8,322 nucleotides of DNA from Gemmataceae bacterium (GTDB taxonomy: Bacteria; Planctomycetota; Planctomycetia; Gemmatales; Gemmataceae). The stretch lies in the NCBI GenBank assembly GCA_026418875.1, contig JAOAAM010000414.1, forward strand, positions 1 through 8,322. Direction: 5' to 3'. Below the pieces are notes generated by a model. That model was given only the letters and a program-made list of their open reading frames with translations. It did not search any database and was not told the DNA's origin. Positions within the stretch are counted from its first letter, which is position 1, and each line of letters opens with the position of its first letter. The translations under genes and the position numbers were made by a program. This document shows, in pieces, positions 1 to 5,900 of this stretch.

Positions 1-852
1 GGCAGGCGACCTGACCTCGGGCCGAAACGCACCCGGCGTCCAAATGGGGCCGTCGACCGGGGGCGGCAACACCTCGGCCGGGGGCGGAGTCGTGGGCATC
101 GGCGCGGAGCCAGACGGGGGAGAGACGATCGGGGTCGACGTCGGCCCGGGGATCGACCGCGGCACTCGCGCACCCAGCGGCTTGATGCTGATGTCCCGAT
201 CGGCTTCAAACATCCGGTTGTTCGGCAGTGTCTGGAACTGGACCACCACCCGCATCTTCTCGTTGCTCGGCCAAGCTTTCCACGGCAGAGTCAGAAAATA
301 CCCGGTGCTGAACAAGCCGCTCCGCCAACTCCTCTGCAACTCCAGCGGGGCGACCTCCCATTGGCACAGCGGTACTTTCAAGCCTTCGCGCGTGATCTCC
401 TGGGCCTGAACAATCGCCTTGCCGGGCACTTTCAGGGCAGAGCCGTCGGTGTCCATAGGCACGATGACCACTTGCAAGGCTTCGTCGCCCGGAATGCCGT
501 CGTCGTCGATGCCGCCGGTGCCTCGGCCGAGCATCACCCGGGACACTGTCCCGGCCAATACGCTTTGTGGTCCGTCGATGACGACGCCGTCGCTGACGAT
601 AGGGGCACAGGCATCGCCCCGCTGGGCCAACTCGTATTGCAGGGCGGAATTGAGCAGGTTTGCCCGCTCCAACTCGGTGCGAATGGTCCGGATTTCCCGT
701 TCACGAGTCCGCAATTCCGCTTCGATCAATGCGGTCTTCGTGCCGGACTTGCACCCGGGGAGAAACGTCAGGCAGACCAGCAGCCACAGACCCGCACGCG
801 GCGAAACCAGCCTTGGCGTCGCGCTGCCCTGTGGTTGCCCTCGCCGAACCAT
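1..852 (-). CDS. Predicted envelope lipoprotein with coiled coil and proline-rich C-terminal region (partial, runs off left edge)
   Basis: I do not recognise a named family. The frame is open from an ATG at 852 to the window edge (284 codons, no stop seen), so the C-terminus is missing. The start is supported by GGAG at 859-862, six bases upstream. A basic N-terminus is followed by a hydrophobic stretch at about residues 21-33 and a lipobox FLPGC with Cys34, so the mature protein should be lipid-anchored through that cysteine. Residues about 42-76 are rich in Glu, Arg and Leu with heptad-like spacing and probably form a coiled coil. Residues 85-225 look like a compact beta-rich domain, and from about 230 the chain is rich in Pro, Ser and Thr. 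It begins 12 bases after the clpP2 stop, so co-transcription with clpP2 is likely. A direct link to Clp function is only a guess from position. Lys35 follows the lipidated cysteine. Confidence 0.82.
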   Translation of the reverse strand, partial: MVRRGQPQGSATPRLVSPRAGLWLLVCLTFLPGCKSGTKTALIEAELRTREREIRTIRTELERANLLNSALQYELAQRGDACAPIVSDGVVIDGPQSVLAGTVSRVMLGRGTGGIDDDGIPGDEALQVVIVPMDTDGSALKVPGKAIVQAQEITREGLKVPLCQWEVAPLELQRSWRSGLFSTGYFLTLPWKAWPSNEKMRVVVQFQTLPNNRMFEADRDISIKPLGARVPRSIPGPTSTPIVSPPSGSAPMPTTPPPAEVLPPPVDGPIWTPGAFRPEVRSPA

Positions 853-864
853 GAACGACTCCGA

Positions 865-1479
865 TCACGAAGCGCCACCCGGGGCTTTCTCCGGGAAGCC
901 GGGCATCCGTTCCACAACGTGATCGACCAACCCGAACTCCTTCGCTTCCTGGGCCGAGAGGAAGTTGTCGCGGTCGGTCCCTTTTTCGATCACGTCCAAA
1001 GGTTGGCCCGTGTGCTTGGCCAACAACTCGTTTATCCGCCGCTTGATGTTCAAAAACTCCTTGGTGCGAATCAGGATTTCCGTGGTTGTCCCCCCGAATC
1101 CTCCCAGCGGCTGGTGGATCATGACTCGGGAGTTCGGCAAGCAGTAGCGTTTCCCTTTCGTCCCCGCCGTCAGCAGCATCGCCCCCATGCTGGCACACTG
1201 CCCGATGCAGTAGGTCGCCACGTCGCAGGGGACATACTGCATGATGTCGTAAATGCTCATCCCCGCCGTCACCGACCCGCCCGGGCTGTTGATGTAAAAA
1301 TGAATGTCCTTCGTCGGATCCTCGCAGCCCAAATACAGCAGTTGCGCGGTGATGAGGCTGGCGCTGTCGTCGTCCACCTGACCATGCAGGAAGACGATCC
1401 GGTCTTTCAGCAGCCGGCTGTAGATGTCATACGCCTGCTCCACCACCCCAGACTTTTCCACCACGATCGGAACGGGCAT
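865..1479 (-). CDS. clpP: ATP-dependent Clp protease proteolytic subunit ClpP (second copy)
   Basis: Serine peptidase subunit of the cytosolic Clp protease. It forms heptameric rings that degrade proteins unfolded by a ClpX, ClpA or ClpC ATPase. The 204-residue protein has normal ClpP length and full landmarks: FYINSPGGS at 61-69, nucleophile Ser97 in GQCASMGA, His122 in MIHQPLGG, and Asp171 in [12 protein letters not shown]. These numbers coincide with those of mature E. coli ClpP. An in-frame start 14 codons earlier exists, but the ATG at 1479 has AGAGAGG at 1486-1492 six bases upstream and gives the usual N-terminus ([10 protein letters not shown]), so I chose it. It has little propeptide. 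A Cys95 stands where Ala is usual just before the active-site serine motif. It lies 226 bases after clpP1 and 12 bases before the lipoprotein gene, all in one direction. Family assignment is certain; which partner ATPase it uses cannot be seen. Confidence 0.97.
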   Translation of the reverse strand: MPVPIVVEKSGVVEQAYDIYSRLLKDRIVFLHGQVDDDSASLITAQLLYLGCEDPTKDIHFYINSPGGSVTAGMSIYDIMQYVPCDVATYCIGQCASMGAMLLTAGTKGKRYCLPNSRVMIHQPLGGFGGTTTEILIRTKEFLNIKRRINELLAKHTGQPLDVIEKGTDRDNFLSAQEAKEFGLVDHVVERMPGFPEKAPGGAS

Positions 1480-1705
1480 GTTGATCCTCTCTGTCGGTCG
1501 CGCCCGAATCCGCCATCGCAACCATCGGCCAACGGGCGCGGATGAAATCAGCGTTTGCTCGGCGGCCCACCGCTTCGGCGGTCGGTCGCAACAGTTTTGC
1601 CTACCGTAGATGACACGACGTCAGTGTCGATTCGTCGGACTCTGCCGACCGCGACATGTTCGCCACTTGGCCGTCCCCCGCTTGCCACGGAACGTCGACC
1701 AGTCC
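1480..1705. other. Intergenic spacer between clpP1 and clpP2
   Basis: This 226-base gap is long for genes in one operon. It holds two small inverted repeats: 1569-1582 (5-bp arms, TTCG loop when read on the plus strand) and 1634-1649 (5-bp arms GTCGG/CCGAC, 6-base loop). Neither is followed by a T-run in either direction, so a terminator is not clear. I found no convincing sigma70 -35/-10 pair. The spacing leaves room for an internal promoter giving clpP2 its own expression, but that is inference. Confidence 0.4.
1486..1492 (-). promoter_or_regulatory. Ribosome binding site deciding the clpP2 start
   Basis: On the minus strand this reads AGAGAGG, six bases before the ATG at 1479. It favours that ATG over the in-frame start at 1521, which would add 14 residues of low-complexity basic sequence not typical of ClpP. 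Confidence 0.75.
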
Positions 1706-2368
1706 TCATTTGTTGCCTTTGATCTTCTTCAGCACTTCGTCCACCAGGCCGAACTCGCGTGCTTCCTCGGCATTAAAATACTTGTCGCGGGAAGTCGCCT
1801 TCTCGATCTCCTCGACCGACCGGCCCGTGTGCTGGGCCAGGATTTCGTTCAAGCGGGCACGATCTTTCAGGATCTCGTTGGCGCTGATTTCGATGTCCGA
1901 CACCTGCCCGGAGACATGGCCCCACGGCTCGTGGATCATGATCTTCGAGTGCGGCAGGGCGAACCGCTTCCCTCTCGTTCCCGCGGCCAGCAGCACTGCC
2001 GCTCCACTCGCCGCCATCCCCATGCAGTACGTCGAAATCGGGCAATCCAGAAACGACATCGTGTCGTAAATCGCCAGCGTCGCCGAGACCGAGCCGCCCG
2101 GCGAGTTGATGTACATGTGGATTTCCTGGTTCTTATTCTCGTACTGCAAAAACAGCAGCTTCTGGATGGTGATGTTGGCGAGCAGGTCCGTGATCGGACC
2201 CTCGCCGCCGGCTCCGTAATACTCCGGCGAACTGCCCAGGAAAATAATGCGGTTTTCCAGGAGCAAGTCGGCCAGCGTCATTTGCCGCTGCCGGGCGTAA
2301 TCCCGGTATCGTTGCAGCATCGGGACGAAGGGCATCCCGTCGTGGGGATGTGGCAAATCGTGGTTCAT
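1706..2368 (-). CDS. clpP: ATP-dependent Clp protease proteolytic subunit ClpP (first copy, with an insertion)
   Basis: Second ClpP-family peptidase subunit, directly downstream of trigger factor. The 220-residue protein carries [10 protein letters not shown] at 85-94, nucleophile Ser121 in MGMAASGA, His146 in MIHEP, and Asp195 in TSRDKYF, so the triad is complete. The unusual part is residues about 45-62. Between the first strand (RIIFLG) and the helix leading to QKLLFL it has about 11 more residues than the clpP2 product, rich in Gly, Tyr and Glu. I chose the ATG at 2368, which has GGAAGGGGG upstream at about 10 bases. An in-frame TTG at 2392 has no such site. A Met at residue 12 (MPFVPMLQRY) resembles the N-terminus of many ClpPs and is a possible alternative. 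It lies 93 bases after tig. Like other multi-ClpP systems, it may form mixed rings with the second copy; the sequence cannot show this. Confidence 0.96.
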   Translation of the reverse strand: MNHDLPHPHDGMPFVPMLQRYRDYARQRQMTLADLLLENRIIFLGSSPEYYGAGGEGPITDLLANITIQKLLFLQYENKNQEIHMYINSPGGSVSATLAIYDTMSFLDCPISTYCMGMAASGAAVLLAAGTRGKRFALPHSKIMIHEPWGHVSGQVSDIEISANEILKDRARLNEILAQHTGRSVEEIEKATSRDKYFNAEEAREFGLVDEVLKKIKGNK

Positions 2369-2422
2369 TAGGTTCAGGCCCCCTTCCGTCAAGCAGATCT
2401 CGCAAATCGTCCCACCGCAAAG

Positions 2423-2436
2423 CGACGCCGGCGTCG
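2423..2436. repeat. Perfect 14-base palindrome between tig and clpP1
   Basis: CGACGCCGGCGTCG is its own reverse complement. It lies 25 bases after the trigger factor stop and about 55 bases before the clpP1 ATG. As RNA it could fold into a 5-bp stem with a 4-base loop; as DNA it could be a binding site for a dimeric regulator. There is no T-run next to it, and GC-rich palindromes arise easily by chance in this composition, so its role is open. Confidence 0.45.
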
Positions 2437-2461
2437 GGTCTCCTCGGGCGGGATGTGTCCG

Positions 2462-3985
2462 TCACTCACCGGTGTCGCCAGCTGGGGCGGGGGCGGGTTC
2501 CGACATGGCCGTCGGATCACGCAATTCGCCCTCGACCGTTTGCACCTCGGCGACCGACGCCGGCGCATCCTCCTTGGTCGGAACCAGCGGCACGTCCTCG
2601 TACTCAGCATTCTCCAGGATCAAGTCAAGGGCCTTCCGTTCAATCAACTCGATCGCCAGGGTCTCGAGCATGTCTTCCCGCTCCAGTTGTGCCCGAATCC
2701 GGCGGGGCGAAGTGTCGTTCGCCTCGGCCAAACGCTCGATCTCGGCGTCGATGTCCTCGTCCCGCACCTCGATCTTCTCCACCTCCGCAATCTTTTGCAG
2801 GACGAAGTGCTCTTTGAGCGCCATCGCCGTGCTGGCCAGGACGTCACGCTCCAAGGCCCGTTGTCGGGCGCGAATCTCCTCCTCGCTGATCCCCGCGTTT
2901 CGCATCTCCATGATGCGCCGGTTGAAGGCCCGTCTTGCCTGCCGCATCAGCAAGTCACGCGGCAGATCCCACTTCGCCGCCTCGTTGATCATCTCGAGGA
3001 TCTGCTTGCGATAATACTGCTCTTGCTGGTACTTGAGCCGACGGTTCAACGCCACCAGGATCTTCTCGCGCAAACCCTCCGGCGAGCCGACCCCGAACGT
3101 CTCCAGCAATTCCGGCGTCAACTCGGGCAGTTGCAGCACCTTCACTTCCTTGATGTCGAAGGTCGCTTTCACCGTGCGGCCACGCAGCCCCTCTTCGGCA
3201 ACTGTGTCCGATAGCTCGATGTCCACGACCCGTTGATCCCCTGCCTTGGCAAACTTGAGTGGATCGCCGACGTTCGGGGCCGTACCGTCTCGCAGCATCA
3301 AGCGATTCTCGACGCGGATCTGCACTTCTTTGACATCGTTCACCACGCGATCGCCGATCCGAGCAACCATGTCGGCGACGATGAAATCGCCGATATCGAC
3401 CGTGGCTCCTTCGCCCTTCGAGACGATCTTGCCAAACGGCTCTAATTGCCGTCGCATCTCGCGGTCGATCTCTTCTTCGCTGAAGGTGTGGACCAATCGC
3501 TTGAGCTTCACACCCTTGTAATTCGGCAGGTCGAACTGCGGCCGGACCTCGACCTCGAACTCGTACACCATCGGTCCCGACTCGGGGATCTCGATCTTCG
3601 TCGGGTCGATGTCCGGCGGAGCGAGCGGAGCCAAGTCGTAGTCTTCCGAAATCTGCTCCAGGCTCGCCATCAGCACCTCGCCGCGGACTTGGTCGAGCAC
3701 CTCCTTACGGTAGCGGCGTTCGACCACGGCTCGTGGGGCCTTGCCCGGACGAAAACCAGGCACCATCGCGTGGTCTTGCAAGATCAACTTGCGAAAGTGG
3801 TCGTTGATCCGCGCGTCGATGTCCTCGCGGTTCACCGTGACCTTGACGTGCTTCCGGCAAGGGCCAGCGTCTCGAATGACGACCTCCTGCCGCAACTTCT
3901 CACTCGGAGCCGCGCTCTCCGTGGCTACCGCGCCTTCGGCCTGCTCGTTCACGTCTGCCGATTTGGCTTCGTCATGCTCGCTCAT
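2462..3985 (-). CDS. tig: Trigger factor, ribosome-associated chaperone
   Basis: Cytosolic chaperone that binds the ribosome exit site and shields nascent chains. The 507-residue protein is longer than the usual 430-450. An acidic, Ala-rich N-terminal tail (about 28 residues) precedes the ribosome-binding domain, whose signature GFRPGK is at 77-82. The FKBP-like domain spans about 193-283, but the substrate-pocket motif around MIPGFE of E. coli trigger factor cannot be found, so peptidyl-prolyl isomerase activity is doubtful. The helical C-terminal chaperone domain starts at QLPELTPELLETFGV (about 285) and runs to about 460. A Pro, Ala and Glu-rich tail follows. The ATG at 3985 was preferred over the in-frame GTG at 3991; GAGAG lies nine bases before the ATG. 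Its place upstream of two clpP genes matches the common tig-clpP arrangement. Family assignment is firm; the exact start is less so. Confidence 0.95.
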   Translation of the reverse strand: MSEHDEAKSADVNEQAEGAVATESAAPSEKLRQEVVIRDAGPCRKHVKVTVNREDIDARINDHFRKLILQDHAMVPGFRPGKAPRAVVERRYRKEVLDQVRGEVLMASLEQISEDYDLAPLAPPDIDPTKIEIPESGPMVYEFEVEVRPQFDLPNYKGVKLKRLVHTFSEEEIDREMRRQLEPFGKIVSKGEGATVDIGDFIVADMVARIGDRVVNDVKEVQIRVENRLMLRDGTAPNVGDPLKFAKAGDQRVVDIELSDTVAEEGLRGRTVKATFDIKEVKVLQLPELTPELLETFGVGSPEGLREKILVALNRRLKYQQEQYYRKQILEMINEAAKWDLPRDLLMRQARRAFNRRIMEMRNAGISEEEIRARQRALERDVLASTAMALKEHFVLQKIAEVEKIEVRDEDIDAEIERLAEANDTSPRRIRAQLEREDMLETLAIELIERKALDLILENAEYEDVPLVPTKEDAPASVAEVQTVEGELRDPTAMSEPAPAPAGDTGE

Positions 3986-4086
3986 GTCCACACACTCTCG
4001 GCACGCCCAATAAAAAACCGAGCCGATCGGAAATCCAAGGCACCCAACGGCCTCAGTTTATTCCGAGCGGCCCGGCAGGAAAGAGA

Positions 4087-4157
<71 letters not shown>

Positions 4158-4172
4158 ATTCCGTTGTCCCAA

Positions 4173-4200
4173 ATTATAAACCCCGTCCCTTCGGTTTCAA
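4173..4200 (-). promoter_or_regulatory. Sigma70-type promoter of the tRNA-Gly gene
   Basis: On the minus strand TTGAAA (4195-4200) is followed after 16 bases by a perfect TATAAT (4173-4178), which ends 15 bases before the first tRNA base. Transcription would begin about 7-8 bases before the mature 5' end, leaving a short leader for RNase P. A TTGACA further upstream is too far away to pair with this -10. The same transcript might continue into tig, which starts 101 bases after the tRNA. Confidence 0.8.
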
Positions 4201-4255
4201 GCCCCGCACCAGAAATGTCTTGTCAACCGCATTCTGGTCGCGTGAATTCTCGGAG

Positions 4256-4275
4256 CCGACGACGCCCGTCGTCGG
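4256..4275 (-). terminator. Hairpin after the DUF1559 gene, possible terminator
   Basis: Perfect inverted repeat with 8-bp arms CCGACGAC/GTCGTCGG and a 4-base loop, 14 bases after the DUF1559 stop and upstream of the tRNA promoter. The position fits a transcript end that separates the two units. There is no T-run after it on the minus strand, so it is not a standard intrinsic terminator; it may instead protect the 3' end of the mRNA. Confidence 0.5.
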
Positions 4276-4289
4276 GTCATGTGGCGCTT

Positions 4290-5192
4290 TCACTCCGGAA
4301 TCGTCACCGCCTCCCGCCCCGCACGAGTCGCCAACGCCGGCATGATCGGGTCCATCGAATAGCGCAAAAAACGCACCGACCCATCCGCAAACGCAAAATT
4401 CGCCCCGCCGGGATGCAGCGACCAGAAGTGCAACGCAGCGCAGTTATCGTCGATGTCGCCGTCGCGAAAACCTGCCGGCTCGCGAGGACAATCCAAAAAA
4501 CTCCATGCACAGCCCACGCCCCAGTCGCGTACACCCAGATGGCTGTCGAACCGACCGGTGCTGTCGCAGCCATGCCCGGCATACCACCAGCCGTCCCACA
4601 AGTCCGCGCTCGGCGGTCGTTCGCCAACGAACAACGTGTTGCTGCTCCCATCACGCACGTCGGCCAACCGAACCCGCGAGTTCCAAAACAACATCCCCGT
4701 GTACCGCAGCGGCCTCGCCCCGCTCACCCCCAGGTATGACGTGAACGCCGCCGAAAATAACCCGCGTGCCATCCCCGGACCCGGCGTCCGGCCATCCGAC
4801 GGACAGCCATACAACGCCACCGGAACGGCAAACGGATGCGGCGGCTGCATGTAATCTCCGGGCGATACCCGGTACCCCTCCTCCGCTTGCCGCCAGAGGT
4901 CGCCTCGCTCGATGTACGGCAGGATGCGCGCCAACCAACTCATGTACGGAAACGGTTCGGGGCCTGATTCGGCTCGACTCATGCCCGGCGGGAATCGCCC
5001 GGCGGCATCGTGATATTGATGCAGCGCCAGGGCGATTTGCCGGACGTTATTCTGGCACTTAACCCGCGCTGCCGCCTCCCGCACCCGCTGAACGCCAGCT
5101 AACATCAATCCCATCAACACCCCGATGATGGCAATAACCACCAGCAGTTCCAACAAGGTAAAGGCGGCATTTGACGCGGATTTTCGTTGCAT
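4290..5192 (-). CDS. DUF1559 family protein with type IV prepilin-like N-terminus
   Basis: Member of the large planctomycete DUF1559 family: secreted or envelope proteins processed like type II secretion and type IV pilins, of unknown function. The 300-residue protein begins with a short basic leader (MQRKSASNAA). FTLLELLVVIAIIGVLMGL follows at 11-29: the pilin N-methylation motif with Glu at position +5 of the mature chain and a hydrophobic helix. The residue before the expected cut is Ala10 instead of the usual Gly. The family C-terminal motif H-x9-DG is present (His260, Asp270-Gly271, followed by SVRFL). The ATG at 5192 has GGAGGAG at 5200-5206, seven bases upstream. An in-frame TTG at 5213 lies upstream of that site and is rejected. 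It follows the Cys-rich gene by 75 bases and ends before a hairpin. Such genes are often present in dozens of copies per genome, so neighbours say little about role. Confidence 0.95.
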   Translation of the reverse strand: MQRKSASNAAFTLLELLVVIAIIGVLMGLMLAGVQRVREAAARVKCQNNVRQIALALHQYHDAAGRFPPGMSRAESGPEPFPYMSWLARILPYIERGDLWRQAEEGYRVSPGDYMQPPHPFAVPVALYGCPSDGRTPGPGMARGLFSAAFTSYLGVSGARPLRYTGMLFWNSRVRLADVRDGSSNTLFVGERPPSADLWDGWWYAGHGCDSTGRFDSHLGVRDWGVGCAWSFLDCPREPAGFRDGDIDDNCAALHFWSLHPGGANFAFADGSVRFLRYSMDPIMPALATRAGREAVTIPE

Positions 5193-5199
5193 TGCCTCA

Positions 5200-5206
5200 C
5201 TCCTCC
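5200..5206 (-). promoter_or_regulatory. Ribosome binding site deciding the DUF1559 start
   Basis: The minus strand reads GGAGGAG seven bases before the ATG at 5192. This excludes the longer frame from the TTG at 5213, because the site lies inside that extension. Confidence 0.8.
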
Positions 5207-5254
5207 AAGTCAACGCGTCAGGTCGCGGAGCCTTGGTGGTTAGTCCGTTTTTTC

Positions 5255-5269
5255 AATAGGGGACCTATT
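5255..5269 (-). terminator. Small hairpin over the stop codon of the Cys-rich gene
   Basis: Perfect 6-bp inverted repeat AATAGG/CCTATT with a 3-base loop; one arm overlaps the TAA stop at 5268-5270. On the minus strand it is followed by GAAAAAAC and not by T bases, so it is not a standard intrinsic terminator. It may only stabilise the 3' end. Confidence 0.3.
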
Positions 5270-5696
5270 ACGGCGCAATTCCATTTTGCACTGCGGGACA
5301 ATCCACATTCTCGCCGACACAGACTCCAAGGAATATTTGATCTTTCTGAACCCAGGTTCCAGCCAAGTTAACACATTCGATCTGCAACCGAGAATTCGGG
5401 TTGTCAAGACACACTCGTTGGAACTCATCTGCCTCAAATCTAGTTGCTGTTTCGTTGCTCGGACACCATTTGGGAAGATTTCCACATTCGGCCGACTGAA
5501 TTGCCATTCCATTCTGCACTGCAACTCGTCGTCCATTCACGACGCGATACACGCCGGAGGCCTTATTGTTCGGCACAGTCCAGCCATAAATCATTTTGCA
5601 TGTACAATCTTCACAGAAAGCCGGCGGATTGTGTCCGGACAAACTGGCAACAATGAACAAACCCGTCAGACATGCTGCCACAAAATCTACTTTCAT
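5268..5696 (-). CDS. Small secreted cysteine-rich protein of unknown function
   Basis: I do not recognise the family. From the ATG at 5696 it has 142 residues: a signal peptide (MKVD, then a hydrophobic run to about residue 20) and a mature part with nine cysteines (28, 31, 33, 71, 78, 96, 108, 126, 133). These include a tight CEDCTC cluster at 28-33. This suggests an exported disulfide-bonded domain; the odd number leaves one free thiol, or allows a link to a partner. The start is uncertain. In-frame ATG 5759 and TTG 5774 would add 21 and 26 residues, but the ATG at 5759 lies in the arm of a hairpin (5758-5782), and the shorter form has a normal signal peptide. GGAAGG stands about 12 bases upstream of 5696, which is weak. 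GC content is well below that of the clp and DUF1559 genes. It follows the gene at 5901-7064 and may share its transcript. Confidence 0.7.
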   Translation of the reverse strand: MKVDFVAACLTGLFIVASLSGHNPPAFCEDCTCKMIYGWTVPNNKASGVYRVVNGRRVAVQNGMAIQSAECGNLPKWCPSNETATRFEADEFQRVCLDNPNSRLQIECVNLAGTWVQKDQIFLGVCVGENVDCPAVQNGIAP

Positions 5697-5757
5697 CGCA
5701 GTAACCGTCCTTCCCAGATACCTGATTGAACGAACCCTGCCAACAAGCTCCAAATTC

Positions 5758-5782
5758 ATTTCAGAGGATTGCAATCTGAAAT
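5758..5782 (-). repeat. Hairpin with 8-bp arms upstream of the Cys-rich gene
   Basis: Perfect inverted repeat ATTTCAGA/TCTGAAAT with a 9-base loop, in the leader of the Cys-rich gene about 60 bases before the preferred ATG. The distal arm covers an alternative in-frame ATG (5759), so folding could block that start. No T-run follows. Confidence 0.45.
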
Positions 5783-5805
5783 TGACTTATTACTTCATGC
5801 ACATC

Positions 5806-5841
5806 CTGTCCCACAAATACGCTTTTTGACTTCCCAGTCAA
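5806..5841 (-). promoter_or_regulatory. Possible weak promoter overlapping a small hairpin
   Basis: On the minus strand TTGACT (5836-5841) is followed after 16 bases by TATTTG, a poor match to a -10 box. The same TTGACT is one arm of a perfect 6-bp inverted repeat TTGACT/AGTCAA (5826-5841, 4-base loop). It could give the Cys-rich gene its own start of transcription, or it may be chance in AT-richer DNA. I hold it only as a candidate. Confidence 0.25.
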
Positions 5842-5900
5842 CATCTTGCTGTGGCGATTCTCATACCGGTCTACAGTCATTCCTAGGATCCGATACTCCT

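Noticed and set aside
701..1198. 165-codon open frame on the minus strand
   Set aside because: It overlaps clpP2 and the lipoprotein gene in another frame; both of those have clear family features and ribosome sites.
361..1545. 394-codon open frame on the plus strand
   Set aside because: It lies antisense to clpP2 and the lipoprotein gene. It is a GC-rich shadow with no domain, membrane or signal features, while the opposite strand encodes a certain ClpP.
1610..2371. 253-codon open frame on the plus strand
   Set aside because: It is antisense to clpP1 over nearly its whole length; its Arg and His-rich composition is typical of shadow translation of GC-rich genes.
2453..3214. 253-codon open frame on the plus strand
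   Set aside because: Antisense to trigger factor, with no recognisable motif and no convincing ribosome site.
4000..4032. Terminator-like short hairpin and T-run between tRNA-Gly and tig
   Set aside because: On the minus strand CCGA-TCGGC-TCGG is followed by TTTTTT, but the stem is only 4 bp. I do not count it as a terminator, and read-through from the tRNA promoter into tig stays possible.
4228..4233. TTGACA on the minus strand upstream of the tRNA
   Set aside because: It is more than 40 bases from the TATAAT box, so it cannot form a promoter with it; no other -10 box at a proper distance was seen.
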